DNA of 64,000 nt from Alteromonas sp. KUL42 (GTDB lineage Bacteria > Pseudomonadota > Gammaproteobacteria > Enterobacterales > Alteromonadaceae): the NCBI RefSeq assembly GCF_006538325.1, contig NZ_BJKK01000012.1:1-64000 (forward strand), read 5' to 3'. This document shows, piece after piece, positions 1 to 9,292 of the stretch (position 1 is its first letter; each line of letters begins with the position of its first letter). Made by a program: the position numbers and the translations under genes. The notes under the pieces are model-generated. The model made no database searches. It was not told where the DNA came from and saw nothing but the letters and a program-made list of their open reading frames with translations.

Positions 1-11
1 TATTTATTACA

Positions 12-212
12 CTATCGCCTTACGCTAATGCGTAAGCCATCAGTGAGCAAAGTATCAGGCCAGTAACGCCAAAAAAGCCATACTCGAGTTTTTTCTTGCA
101 TGCCTTCTGCACCTGCTTTCGCAGTGATAAAGCCCATAATGATGCTGCTTAGCCCTAACGTAAAGGCAATTAGCGCAACACCAAACATAATTGCATTAAT
201 CCAATCAGCCAT
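12..212 (-). CDS. Small hypothetical membrane protein (66 aa)
   Basis: I do not recognise this gene. The 66-residue product has one clear hydrophobic segment at about residues 6-30, then a polar, Arg-rich tail ending in RR, so it probably sits in the inner membrane. The start is an ATG at 212 with an AAGGGG Shine-Dalgarno about nine bases upstream, which makes it more credible than a chance frame. The gene stands alone at the window edge, so its downstream context is unknown. The short length and single helix do not allow a functional call. Confidence 0.55.
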   Translation of the reverse strand: MADWINAIMFGVALIAFTLGLSSIIMGFITAKAGAEGMQEKTRVWLFWRYWPDTLLTDGLRISVRR

Positions 213-551
213 TGTGATAACCCCTTAAAATAATTGGCGGTATTATGCATCAATTCAACGGCTTTGAACATGCTTGTTAGCGGTTTAATTCTATCCAACT
301 TTGGTCTATTAGCTTTCTCTTGATCTTGGTCAAAATTACCATTTAGTTAATTATTTCGCCAAATAGTAAATCAAAAATCAAAGACCCAGTTTTAACAAAA
401 CAACTATCACATTGTTTTTAAAGAATAAAAAATAATGGCAAGCGCATTGCAAAATACTAAAAGTAGCCAAGTTTACAGACCATGCAATCACAGTAATGGT
501 CGCAGCACGAAGCCATATTGCCTCGTTACTTTTTGAATTAAGGAACTAACA
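213..551. other. AT-rich intergenic region
   Basis: This stretch separates two divergent genes and must hold both promoters. It is strongly AT-rich with several A and T runs. The ribosome-binding site AAGGA at about 540-545 serves the downstream exported protein. I see no convincing promoter hexamer pair, no RNA gene, no open frame with a good start and no long repeat. Confidence 0.5.
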
Positions 552-1367
552 ATGTCGAATAAACTATTAATCTCTGTTGCAGTTGCCGGTGCTTTGTTGA
601 GTGGACAAGCGATGGCACATGGAAATAGCTTTCAAAATAATAGCTGTGATATTGAGCTAGACGGTGAATTGCAATACTACCAAGGTGATCTTACGGTCAC
701 TACAGAAAGTGGTTCTGTGATGAGAATCGACAAGCAACACAATTTAACCATTAATGGCGAAGCAATATCACTGAATAGCGAACAGCAACAATGGGTAGAC
801 CAATACTACGACAGTATTGATATGGCGATCCCTATGACATTGACCATTGCCAGTGAAGGTCTGCAAATTGCAAATGTAGCCGTTACTGAAGTGTTTACTG
901 AACTGCTTGGCGGCAGCAACTCAATGAACGACGATTTTAGTGAGCTATTTACCTCATTGGAAGCCAAGCTCAATACGTCGTTTTACGATGAAGCCGGTAA
1001 CATTCGCGTAGATTCAACTAAGTTTGATGAACCAGGCTGGTTTGATGAAAGCTGGGAAGATGAGTTTGAGTCGCAAATTGAATCGCTAGTGAGTGAATCT
1101 ATGGGCCGCATTCTTATCGCTTTAGGTACACAGATGTTGTGGGAAGGCGGTGATATGAGCGAGTTTGAGCAGAAAATGGAACGCTGGGGTGAAGACTTAG
1201 AGCACCGTTTGGAAACGCAAGCCAATGCACTAGAAGAAAAAGCTGACGCGCTGTGTGAAGTATTGCAAAAAGCAGACTATGCCGAAAACCGTATGCAGGC
1301 CTCTATAAATGGTTTAGACGATTTAAACTTACTTGAGCTAGAAAGCAGTGATGAAATGAAAATGTAG
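552..1367 (+). CDS. Exported YggN-like protein (DUF2884)
   Basis: A 271-residue exported protein resembling Escherichia coli YggN (DUF2884). Residues 1-22 form a signal peptide ending in AMA, so the mature protein is periplasmic. Near the mature N-terminus is a Cys (C32) in a short acidic strand-rich segment, and a second Cys lies near residue 236; the same two-ended Cys arrangement is present in YggN and suggests a disulfide. The middle is acidic, and residues ~200-235 are charged and helical, possibly coiled coil. The start follows AAGGA with good spacing. It is monocistronic with its own terminator. The molecular function of the family is not known to me; the family call rests on the overall pattern. 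Confidence 0.75.
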   Translation: MSNKLLISVAVAGALLSGQAMAHGNSFQNNSCDIELDGELQYYQGDLTVTTESGSVMRIDKQHNLTINGEAISLNSEQQQWVDQYYDSIDMAIPMTLTIASEGLQIANVAVTEVFTELLGGSNSMNDDFSELFTSLEAKLNTSFYDEAGNIRVDSTKFDEPGWFDESWEDEFESQIESLVSESMGRILIALGTQMLWEGGDMSEFEQKMERWGEDLEHRLETQANALEEKADALCEVLQKADYAENRMQASINGLDDLNLLELESSDEMKM

Positions 1368-1415
1368 TTAGTGCTTAGACGTTAATTACTCTAATCCCAA
1401 ATAGTAACAAATAGT

Positions 1416-1465
1416 AAAAGCCGAACTTATGGAGCTACTCCAAAATATAAGTTCGGCTTTTTTGT
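1416..1465 (+). terminator. Rho-independent terminator
   Basis: A 15-bp perfect stem (left arm 1416-1430, right arm 1447-1461) is followed by a T-run. It ends the YggN-like transcript. The A-run before the left arm would let it act on opposite-strand transcripts too. Confidence 0.85.
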
Positions 1466-1536
1466 GCATTTAACGATATCCTATAATCTAGACTCCCTAA
1501 AACACACACTAGAACCACATCTCTCCTAAAACGATT

Positions 1537-2370
1537 ATGGAAAAATCAATGGCTCATAAATTGGTAATAACCGGCTACGGCTGGTTGGCTGGTTATTTAA
1601 GTGACGCACTTAATGGCAAACTAGATATTATTGGTACCAGTAGACAAGAAAATAAGCTCAGCTTGTTAGCCGACAAAGGTGTAACACCCGTCCACTATGC
1701 GTTGGGTGAAAGTACACAAGCATTGTGTCAGCACCTGAAACACGCCACCTTGCTTATTAATATCCCGCCAGGCAGACACAATACTGATTTAGATGCGTTT
1801 ACACAAAATATGAAATCGCTTATTGACGACGCTATAGCAGCACAAACAGCACACATCGTATTTATCAGCACCACATCAGTTTATGGTGATAGTAAAGACC
1901 TTTTGTTATGCGATGTGGATGAAAAAAGTGCGGTGGCTCCTGAAACGGCATCAGCCAAAGCACATGTGGCAATAGAGCAATACCTTGCCAGCAACGCGGC
2001 ATCAACAAAATATACCATTGTTAGATTGGCAGGTTTAGTTGGCCCAGACCGTCACCCTGCGCGTTCATTGAGTGGACGCTCAATCAGTGATGGTAACAAG
2101 CGAGTCAACCTGGTTCATATCGCTGACGTGGTTGAAGCACTTTCACGCATAATACAAACACCACCGGCAGAAAATCTTTTGCACCTTTGTAGTCTGGTAC
2201 ACCCAAAACGGGGAGAGTATTACGTTACTGCAGCTAAAGCCTTGGCACTTCCACCACCTGAATTTAGCGAAACCGACCTTCCGCCAATGGGAAAAGTCAT
2301 TAATTCGTCCAAGAGTTGGCAGGTGCTTGGCATTACACCTACTTATAGCAACCCTGACGATATGTATTAG
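1537..2370 (+). CDS. NAD(P)-dependent epimerase-like protein (YeeZ-type)
   Basis: A 277-residue Rossmann-fold protein of the extended short-chain dehydrogenase/epimerase group. A dinucleotide-binding loop GYGWLAG lies at residues 13-19, followed by the STTSVYG segment typical of epimerases near residue 110, and later an LVHIADVV segment that also recurs in this group. Length and layout match YeeZ-type proteins, whose substrate is not established. A second ATG at 1549 (Met5) is an alternative start; neither has a strong Shine-Dalgarno. It is monocistronic between two terminators. Confidence 0.7.
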   Translation: MEKSMAHKLVITGYGWLAGYLSDALNGKLDIIGTSRQENKLSLLADKGVTPVHYALGESTQALCQHLKHATLLINIPPGRHNTDLDAFTQNMKSLIDDAIAAQTAHIVFISTTSVYGDSKDLLLCDVDEKSAVAPETASAKAHVAIEQYLASNAASTKYTIVRLAGLVGPDRHPARSLSGRSISDGNKRVNLVHIADVVEALSRIIQTPPAENLLHLCSLVHPKRGEYYVTAAKALALPPPEFSETDLPPMGKVINSSKSWQVLGITPTYSNPDDMY

Positions 2371-2376
2371 ATTAAA

Positions 2377-2412
2377 AAAGCGGTGATAGTGTTAACGACT
2401 ATCACCGCTTTA
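2377..2412. terminator. Bidirectional terminator hairpin
   Basis: A 14-bp inverted repeat (AAGCGGTGATAGT and its complement) around a short loop lies between two convergent genes, with A residues before and T residues after it. It can terminate the epimerase-like gene on the plus strand and the sodium symporter gene on the minus strand. Confidence 0.8.
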
Positions 2413-2451
2413 ACTAATCACGACATTTAGAGTAAGTTATTCTTTGGCATC

Positions 2452-3873
2452 TTAGCCGAATAAACTCACACCAAAGTATTTTACTGCGACAGTATTCACA
2501 AAAATAACCAGTAGAATAAGCGGGATGAACGTCTTCAACGACACATCTACATACTTCTCAAACCAACTCCCTTTGAATCCTGTACTTCCCTGTTCAAGGG
2601 ACGCATTAAAGTTTGCACTCTTCCAACGGTAAATAACGAAAACACAAATCAGTAGCCCGTTAAGCGGTAAGATAGTTTCGTAGAAAACATCAAAAATGAC
2701 ATCGAACAACGACTTGTCAGCGCCAGCGTAATGCATAAAGGCAGTCAAAAACTCGACTTTGCCAAAAGACAGTGCACTTAAAACTGCTAAAACAATCATG
2801 ATGCTACCAAGTGAAGCTAGTGCCCACTTACGACTTACGCCTTTCTCGTCCATCAATGCTGCTACTGGAACTTCAAAAATAGACACTAGAGATGTGATAG
2901 CAGCAAAAAAGACCAATAAGAAGAAAAGGCTCGCCACGATTGACGCACCTAGGTAGCCAATTGAGTCTTGAAGTGCCAAAAAGATACTAGGTAAGTAGGT
3001 AAATATCATACCGACTGACGACTCACTTAACTCGTCGGGGTTGATCTCAGGGTTAAACGAGAAAATAGCAGGTAAAATCATTAAGCCCGCAGTAAAAGCT
3101 ACCGCCGTATCGGTAAGTGCAACGAGTTTAGCAGAGTTAGGTACATCTGCACGTTTGTCGATATAACTGCCATAGGTGATGAGGATACCCATACCTAACG
3201 ACAGTGAGAAAAACGCTTGCGATAAAGCACCATTTACCACCGACGCAGTTAACTTAGAGAAGTCAGGGACAATGTAAAACTCTACCCCAGCCATCGCGTT
3301 TTCGCGGGTTAATACAAACACCACTAAGCCGATAAGCATGACAAACAGAGCCGGCATCAGTAGCTTGGCCGCTTTCTCAATGCCCTCTTTTACACCACCT
3401 TGTAAAATAAGATAAACCACACCCACTACAACAGCCATGTAGGCGAAAATAGCAGGAGAGTTGATGAAAATACCAAATGTATCTGGGTTAGCGAGTTTAT
3501 CTAGGTTGCCGCTGACGGCCTCAAATAAATAACCAAATATCCAGACTGTGATGACCATATAAAATACGGCAATCATGAAAGGTGTAGCAATGGCTAGCCA
3601 ACCTGCTATTTTCCACTTCGTACTGTTATTACTGATATCGCTGTACGCACCTAGTGGGTCTTTTTTGGCATGACGGCCCACTGACATTTCTGCCAGCATA
3701 ACAGGCAAACAAATGGCAAACACAAAAATGGCGTACATTAATAAGAATGCCCCACCGCCATTTTTTGCTGCGCCCACTGGAAAGCCGACCAAATTTCCTA
3801 TACCAACTGCTGAGCCTGCAGCAGCTAAAATAAACCCGATGCGCGATCCGAATTGTTCTCTGGCCTCGCTCAT
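2452..3873 (-). CDS. NSS-family sodium-dependent transporter
   Basis: A 473-residue inner-membrane protein with about 11-12 hydrophobic segments, of the neurotransmitter:sodium symporter family (LeuT fold). The N-terminal segment, residues ~9-45, has the family signature GSAVGIGNLVGFP followed by NGGGAF, the unwound first helix that binds Na+ and substrate. It probably takes up an amino acid or related small molecule; the substrate cannot be read from sequence. The ATG at 3873 has a purine-rich AGAGGAAGGG element just upstream. It is monocistronic. The 199 bases upstream hold no gene I can support. Confidence 0.88.
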   Translation of the reverse strand: MSEAREQFGSRIGFILAAAGSAVGIGNLVGFPVGAAKNGGGAFLLMYAIFVFAICLPVMLAEMSVGRHAKKDPLGAYSDISNNSTKWKIAGWLAIATPFMIAVFYMVITVWIFGYLFEAVSGNLDKLANPDTFGIFINSPAIFAYMAVVVGVVYLILQGGVKEGIEKAAKLLMPALFVMLIGLVVFVLTRENAMAGVEFYIVPDFSKLTASVVNGALSQAFFSLSLGMGILITYGSYIDKRADVPNSAKLVALTDTAVAFTAGLMILPAIFSFNPEINPDELSESSVGMIFTYLPSIFLALQDSIGYLGASIVASLFFLLVFFAAITSLVSIFEVPVAALMDEKGVSRKWALASLGSIMIVLAVLSALSFGKVEFLTAFMHYAGADKSLFDVIFDVFYETILPLNGLLICVFVIYRWKSANFNASLEQGSTGFKGSWFEKYVDVSLKTFIPLILLVIFVNTVAVKYFGVSLFG

Positions 3874-4072
3874 ATCCCTTCCTCTTGTTGAGTTATTGTT
3901 ATTAGTTTATCGGGATGGCGATACTTATGGTGACTCTCTTATGGCGTCAACGCGTAGTATTGCAACCGTTACCGGCTTACCAATACGCTGCACCAATCCC
4001 TAACGCAGCATGGTAACAGCAGTCAAAACAAAAGTCTTGATGTTGAATTAACAGAACTATAATTAGACCGTA

Positions 4073-4807
4073 TCACCAAGTTACCACCTCGCCGCGCCAA
4101 TCAATAAAGTGGCACGCTTGCTCTCTATCTAATTTAGGCAAATGAGTAATGAGTTGTGATGCGGTGAAATCTGCAGTAAACAGTTTTTCTGCCGCTACAT
4201 TCTTTTGGAAAGGTTTCGACAATGCTGTATCAACAGTTCCTGGGTGATAACACACCAAGACCGAATCTTTAACGCGCCTGCGATATTCAACAGAAGCGGT
4301 TTTAACCAGCATATTAAGTGCGGCTTTAGATGCTCGATAGCCATACCACCCGCCAAGTCCATTATCGGAAATACTACCAACCCGTGCACTTAAACACACA
4401 ATAGTGGCCTGCTTTCTATCAATGATATTAATGAGGTGCTTTAGCCATAGCATGGGAATAATACTATTCACCGCGAAATACACTGATAAGGACTGCTCTG
4501 ACACTTCTTCCATGCGCTTTTCGGGGTGAATATCAGCATCATGGTTATGCAGCATCCCCAACGCAATCACAACATTGTTAATGTTTATGTCGGCGTCTTT
4601 AAAATTTGCCACTAACGCCGATATTTCAGTGTCACTGTGCGAGGCAATGTGGTACGAATGAATGTTGTCGGCGTCTTCGGTGTGCTTTTCACTGTGTCCA
4701 CGCTTTCTATCAACGGTAAAAACCGTATCTCCTCTTTCACTAAATTTACGCACAAGTGCACGACCAATTCCGCCTGACGCACCAATTATCAAGGTATTAT
4801 TTGTCAT
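4073..4807 (-). CDS. SDR-family oxidoreductase
   Basis: A classical short-chain dehydrogenase/reductase of about 244 residues. The cofactor-binding GASGGIGRAL is near the N-terminus, a Ser lies in the CLSARVGS segment, and the active-site YxxxK appears as YGYRASK. Layout and length resemble CsgA-like/C-factor short-chain dehydrogenases; the substrate is unknown. Two in-frame ATGs exist (4813 and 4807). GGAG lies directly against the first and six bases before the second, so 4807 is preferred. It overlaps the end of the upstream DCC-family gene by eleven bases, indicating a two-gene operon. Confidence 0.8.
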   Translation of the reverse strand: MTNNTLIIGASGGIGRALVRKFSERGDTVFTVDRKRGHSEKHTEDADNIHSYHIASHSDTEISALVANFKDADININNVVIALGMLHNHDADIHPEKRMEEVSEQSLSVYFAVNSIIPMLWLKHLINIIDRKQATIVCLSARVGSISDNGLGGWYGYRASKAALNMLVKTASVEYRRRVKDSVLVCYHPGTVDTALSKPFQKNVAAEKLFTADFTASQLITHLPKLDREQACHFIDWRGEVVTW

Positions 4808-5252
4808 TGGCATCTCCAGGAATGCTCTTTTCAGGAATTCTCTCTTCTGGAATACAGCGCACGCAAGTGCGCTTTTTACCGGTTAGCCAATACGAAATCG
4901 TGTAACGATGCTTAGCAAACAGTGTGTAAAACACATCAGCAACATGGCGAATAAGTGGCCAGCGCAGTGGCGCATATAACCATCCCATTCCAACGGTTTT
5001 CCACGCTTCGTAAGTTACGTCCAAGCCAGTTATGAGCGTACCGTCATCGCGCATGCCGTGAATACGCGCATTGAGTGCATGCCAATCCAGTTCAGGATAT
5101 TGCTTTTTGAAATCAAGGTCTTGAATATCGACCAGCGTGAGTTTTTGCTGTTTGTCTCGCTTTTTCAGATGTTTCATTTCGGCCACACACAGCGGACAGT
5201 AACCATCGTAGAAAATAATCACCTTGTACCTCACTTCTAACGCACTTGCCAT
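4797..5252 (-). CDS. DCC-family thiol-disulfide oxidoreductase-like protein (DUF393)
   Basis: A protein of about 151 residues with the N-terminal signature FYDGYCPLC, the CxxC-like motif that defines the DCC (DUF393) family, a thioredoxin-related group thought to have redox roles. The rest fits the family: a D-x-q-D-l-D-F segment, a MHGMRDDGTLITG-like segment and a tryptophan-rich helical end. A GTG lies at 5258, but the ATG two codons later is preferred. The last bases overlap the SDR gene, so the two are probably cotranscribed; a functional link is inference. Confidence 0.8.
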   Translation of the reverse strand: MASALEVRYKVIIFYDGYCPLCVAEMKHLKKRDKQQKLTLVDIQDLDFKKQYPELDWHALNARIHGMRDDGTLITGLDVTYEAWKTVGMGWLYAPLRWPLIRHVADVFYTLFAKHRYTISYWLTGKKRTCVRCIPEERIPEKSIPGDANDK

Positions 5253-5481
5253 AAGCACAAAACGCCCTAGGATTTTGGTGTATAAGCGGTCTTCACCTAA
5301 ACCTGCTTTTTGAAACCAAATGCCCTAAACCAAATTCCCAAAATATGTAACGTTTTGTGCTCAAACAGTAAATTTTAATCATTTAATATTCGTTAATACG
5401 ATAAAAAAACCGTCATGGATGACTTGAGTTGTTTTGCTCTCGCACCCACACTATGAACATAAAATTTTTTGAGGTTAAACC

Positions 5482-6024
5482 ATGGCGAATTTACAAGTTG
5501 CAACACTGGCTGGCGGTTGCTTTTGGTGTATTGAATCAGCTTTCAATAGTATTGAAGGCGTAGAAAAAGCGATTTCCGGATATGCGGGCGGAGATAAAGT
5601 TGACCCAACGTATGAAGAAGTGTGCACTGGCAACACAGGCCATGCCGAAGTCGTTCAAGTTACCTTCGATGCAGACAATATTAGCTATCGAGAAGTACTA
5701 GAAATCTTTTTCGCATTGCATAACCCCACTCAGCTTAATCGGCAAGGCAATGATGTTGGAACCCAGTACCGCAGTGCAGTGTTCTATCACGATGAAGCAC
5801 AAAAAGCAGAAGCGGAAAAAATAATTGCAGAGATCACCGAAGAAGCGATTTGGCCAGATCCTGTAGTGACTGAAGTAGTAGAAATCAATAACTACTACAG
5901 TGCGGAAGATTATCACCAAAGTTATTTTAAGAATAACCCGCAAAATCAATATTGCTCAATGGTTGTAGCGCCTAAGTTAGCAAAATTCAAGAAGACGTTT
6001 GCATCGCGCCTACGCACTGAATAA
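5482..6024 (+). CDS. msrA: Peptide methionine sulfoxide reductase MsrA
   Basis: MsrA reduces S-methionine sulfoxide in free or protein-bound form, repairing oxidised proteins with electrons from thioredoxin. The catalytic motif GGCFWC places the nucleophile at Cys13. Other hallmarks are GYAGGD, the GHAEVVQV segment, the DVGTQYRSA segment and EDYHQSYF. At 180 residues it is the usual size for a single-domain MsrA, with no fused MsrB. The ATG is preceded by GAGG at good spacing. It is monocistronic and cytoplasmic. Confidence 0.95.
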   Translation: MANLQVATLAGGCFWCIESAFNSIEGVEKAISGYAGGDKVDPTYEEVCTGNTGHAEVVQVTFDADNISYREVLEIFFALHNPTQLNRQGNDVGTQYRSAVFYHDEAQKAEAEKIIAEITEEAIWPDPVVTEVVEINNYYSAEDYHQSYFKNNPQNQYCSMVVAPKLAKFKKTFASRLRTE

Positions 6025-6047
6025 TTAGCACTTTACCACAGAGTATT

Positions 6048-6076
6048 CGCGTGTAAACGTGGTTCGTTTACACGCG
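6048..6076 (+). terminator. Probable terminator hairpin after msrA
   Basis: An 11-bp perfect stem (CGCGTGTAAAC at 6048-6058 pairing with 6066-6076) and a 7-nt loop lie just after the msrA stop. The downstream tract is only AT-rich rather than a clean T-run, so termination is likely but less certain. Confidence 0.6.
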
Positions 6077-6132
6077 TTATTTATAATTAATTGCCTACTT
6101 AAAAGGCTTTAATTGAAATCCTAGTCGAACTC

Positions 6133-7254
6133 TTATTCAAACCAACTTTCTTTCATTTCCAACGGGAAAATGAGTGGTGCCATGTCCTCATAACGAGACT
6201 TGTCGGCGTCACAAATAGCGTTTTTCATGTAGTTTTTTACCCATGGATCATTAATTAGCCACAGCGTAGACCCCATCACCACTAGGCCTTCCATTGATGC
6301 GTTATCCATTAGGTACTCACCGCAGGCTTCTCCACCATTAACCTTAAATATAACCGGTATGCGTTTGGTTGGCTTGCTTCCCGCGGTATCAATAATCCAT
6401 AGCTCGTTGTCATTGCGCGCAGCAGCAATCAAAAAGCTATCACCTTTGCCCGTCTTATGCAGTGCCAAACCGTTTATCGGGTGATTTCCCGCAGTGAAGG
6501 TAGGAACGTCAAGTGAAGGTGCACTGACTGTTGCAAAGTCATTTATTCCCCAAAAATCATCATCGATATTTAGCGTAAAGATTCGAGGTTGACCCGCTTT
6601 GTCTTTTTCTAACCCAAGATAGAGCAAGCCGTTGTCGTCCATAGTTAGCCCTTCTATACCATCGTTCGGGAAGTTACCCACTTCAAATTCAGTAGGAAAC
6701 TGCAAAGGACGTACATCGCTCATTTCTATTTTTCCCTCTCCCTTTATGGTTAGCTTAACCAGTAGAGTTGGGTAGTCTGTTGAACCTGTTTCTGCATATT
6801 TAGCCTCACACGAAGCACTAAGTGCACCAGTTCGAGTGGCATCTTCAGTAACCGTATAAACAATAGAAGGGTCACGAGGATCGGTAGCCAACGCTTCTAA
6901 ATCAGGCTTTTCACTTAAATATGAATAAAAGCAACTTCTGCGAACGCTTGAAGAAAATGAAAATGCATCACTGGATGTGGTAAATGTCGCGTCAGCTGGA
7001 TTGATATAGTGAAGTTTGAGCTGCAAGGAAGAATCAGCACTACCATCAGAAATGGTCACCAACTGCCCATCGATGTCGATTAACCCCGAAGTTTGTGGGT
7101 TAAACATAACACTACCTTGGGCATCGGTTATCCATTCACCAACCGTCACTTCTTTAAGGTCGACTTTCTTCGGTTTAGTAACTTCCTGTACAGGTTCACT
7201 GCAACTTGCAACCAAAGTGACTGCACAAACGGCCAAAAGTGCTTTCTTTAACAT
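6133..7254 (-). CDS. Lipoprotein with beta-propeller-like repeats
   Basis: A 373-residue predicted lipoprotein: the signal ends in the lipobox LVAS-C with the acylated Cys at residue 18. The following sequence is strand-rich, with GIEGLTMDDNGLLYLGLE near the middle and further Asp-Gly strand segments (PINGLALHK, ASMEGLVV). This resembles propeller proteins of the esterase-like-phytase or SdiA-regulated type, but I cannot assign a substrate. It probably sits in the envelope facing the periplasm. It is monocistronic, divergent from the PhoD-like gene. Confidence 0.6.
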   Translation of the reverse strand: MLKKALLAVCAVTLVASCSEPVQEVTKPKKVDLKEVTVGEWITDAQGSVMFNPQTSGLIDIDGQLVTISDGSADSSLQLKLHYINPADATFTTSSDAFSFSSSVRRSCFYSYLSEKPDLEALATDPRDPSIVYTVTEDATRTGALSASCEAKYAETGSTDYPTLLVKLTIKGEGKIEMSDVRPLQFPTEFEVGNFPNDGIEGLTMDDNGLLYLGLEKDKAGQPRIFTLNIDDDFWGINDFATVSAPSLDVPTFTAGNHPINGLALHKTGKGDSFLIAAARNDNELWIIDTAGSKPTKRIPVIFKVNGGEACGEYLMDNASMEGLVVMGSTLWLINDPWVKNYMKNAICDADKSRYEDMAPLIFPLEMKESWFE

Positions 7255-7400
7255 CTCGTCATGTTCCTTTTCACGGTTTTAGCATCGCGCTTAAATAATT
7301 TGTAAGGGAGTATATCCAGCATACCGTTTATAAACAAAAAAGAGTAAAGTTAGCTGTATTATTTCTAAATTCAATCAAATAAGAGGATTTCGTTATTTCT

Positions 7401-9275
7401 TTGTCGCACCTCCCACTTGTTGTTGCAGGACCAATTGTTCGCAAAGTTACAGCTACAACCTGTTGTATATGGCTAACAACCACTACACCGGTTGCGCCTA
7501 GGTTGTCACTACTGAAAGATCACAACAATGTTGAGGGAGAATCAACCGCTGACACCGTGCAGGTAGGAAAACGTGCCTTTATCCACTTATTACAATTTAC
7601 CGCCAGTACCTCGTTTAACGAGCGAGAACGAATTAATTACGCCCTGAGTTTTGACAACGAAGAGCTGTCTTTACAATGGCAAGAAGAGTGCGCAGCACTG
7701 CTCTATCGCAATCAAGAGCATTTGAGTTTTCACCATACCGCAACACCAGAAACTATTTTGCACGGCTCGTGCAGAAAGCCACATTATCCTAGTGACGATG
7801 CACTGGCCCAAGTGGATGAATTACACAAAAAGGCCTTTGAAGGTAACGCTGCTGCGCCAGATTTGCTGTTAATGACAGGCGATCAAATCTATGCCGATGA
7901 CGTGGCAGGGCCCATGCTAAAAGCTATTCACAGTGCTATCGAGGTACTTGGGTTATTTCATGAATCAGTGGAAGGTGCGGTGATTCAAAATACCAACGAG
8001 TTGGCCACCCATCAATATGGGTTTTACCAACGGGAGTTACTGCTACCTCAAATAGCAACAAATACCGTGTTGTCGTCACTCTTTTTTGGTGCCAAGAAAA
8101 AGCCCGTATTTACCTCTGTGAATGCGCACAATCATCTTATCGGCAGTGCCGAAGTGATTGCTATGTATCTGTTGGTATGGTCTGACAGCTTGTGGCCGCA
8201 TGTTCACATAGACAAGTCGCATATCGACAACAAACACGCGGCCAAGTTTGATGCAGAAAATGACGCTATCAAGGGTTTTGTCTCTCAGCTTCCAAAGGTA
8301 CGCCGAGCACTTGCCCACATCCCCACTTATATGATTTTTGATGATCATGACGTAACAGATGATTGGAATCTCACCCGTGGATGGGAACAAGAAGTGTATG
8401 GCAACCCGCTATCAAAACGCATGATTGGCAACGCATTGTTAGGCTACCTACTTTGCCAAGGTTGGGGCAATGCCCCTAAAAAAGTCGCACCGCTAATAGA
8501 AACCGTAAGAAAAAATTGCGGTGAAAATGGCTTATCACATCATGACGAAATTATTGATGAATTACTTGATTTTGATCAGTGGCATTATCGATTAGATACC
8601 ACACCGCCAATCGAAGTCTTGGATACGCGAACGCAGCGTTGGCGCTCTGAGTCAGACATGAACAAGCCATCAGGACTAATGGATTGGGAAGCGCTGTGCG
8701 ATTTCCAGCACTCAATCATTGGCAAAGAAGCAGTAATTGTTGTATCAGCCGCCCCTATTTACGGAGTTAAAGTAATTGAAGCAATTCAAAAAGTCTTCAC
8801 CTTTTTTGGTAAAGCCCTTACCGTTGACGCCGAGAACTGGATGGCACATAAGGGCACAGCCAATGTCATTCTTAATATCTTTAGGCATTACAAAACGCCC
8901 CCAGAATTCATTATCTTATCCGGTGATGTGCACTATTCGTTTGTTTACGATGTACGTCTGCGCTTTAGACGTCACAGTCCACACATCACTCAATTTACAT
9001 GCAGCGGGCTTAAAAACGCATTTCCCGACGGATTGATCAAATGGCTTGATAGGTTGAATCGTCTGTTGTATCGCTCTGCTTCGCCACTTAATTTTTTCAC
9101 ACGCCGGAGAAACATGTCGGTTAAAGCGCGCGAACCAAGCATCGGGTATGGTGAATTATTCAACGGATGCGCTTTGGGCGTATTAAAAATTTCACACAAA
9201 GACACCGATGTGCACTGCAAAGCTTTGTTGAGCAACGGTAAAGAGGTAGAATTCCCACCAGTGAAAGACGATTAG
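7401..9275 (+). CDS. PhoD-like metallophosphatase
   Basis: A 624-residue protein of the PhoD-like alkaline phosphatase family, hydrolysing phosphate esters at a two-metal site. Metal-binding segments are visible: ILHGSCRKPHY, LLMTGDQIYADD, MIFDDHDVTDDWN and LSGDVHYSF. There is no signal peptide, so unlike secreted PhoD it is probably cytoplasmic. The start is unusual: the frame opens at TTG (7401), 14 bases from AAGAGG, whereas an in-frame ATT at 7395 sits at ideal spacing. No in-frame ATG or GTG is available nearby. A decayed copy of its 3' end lies at 14,611. FldB follows 17 bases downstream. Confidence 0.85.
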   Translation: MSHLPLVVAGPIVRKVTATTCCIWLTTTTPVAPRLSLLKDHNNVEGESTADTVQVGKRAFIHLLQFTASTSFNERERINYALSFDNEELSLQWQEECAALLYRNQEHLSFHHTATPETILHGSCRKPHYPSDDALAQVDELHKKAFEGNAAAPDLLLMTGDQIYADDVAGPMLKAIHSAIEVLGLFHESVEGAVIQNTNELATHQYGFYQRELLLPQIATNTVLSSLFFGAKKKPVFTSVNAHNHLIGSAEVIAMYLLVWSDSLWPHVHIDKSHIDNKHAAKFDAENDAIKGFVSQLPKVRRALAHIPTYMIFDDHDVTDDWNLTRGWEQEVYGNPLSKRMIGNALLGYLLCQGWGNAPKKVAPLIETVRKNCGENGLSHHDEIIDELLDFDQWHYRLDTTPPIEVLDTRTQRWRSESDMNKPSGLMDWEALCDFQHSIIGKEAVIVVSAAPIYGVKVIEAIQKVFTFFGKALTVDAENWMAHKGTANVILNIFRHYKTPPEFIILSGDVHYSFVYDVRLRFRRHSPHITQFTCSGLKNAFPDGLIKWLDRLNRLLYRSASPLNFFTRRRNMSVKAREPSIGYGELFNGCALGVLKISHKDTDVHCKALLSNGKEVEFPPVKDD

Positions 9276-9292
9276 CTAAAAAGAGGTTTCTA

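Noticed and set aside
983..1225. 80-codon frame on the minus strand within the YggN-like gene
   Set aside because: It is a shadow of the coding strand: no ribosome-binding site, biased composition mirrors the sense gene.
3925..3993. GTG-started 22-residue frame upstream of the Na+ symporter
   Set aside because: No conserved features, no clear Shine-Dalgarno, and the area is plain intergenic sequence; no riboswitch fold seen either.
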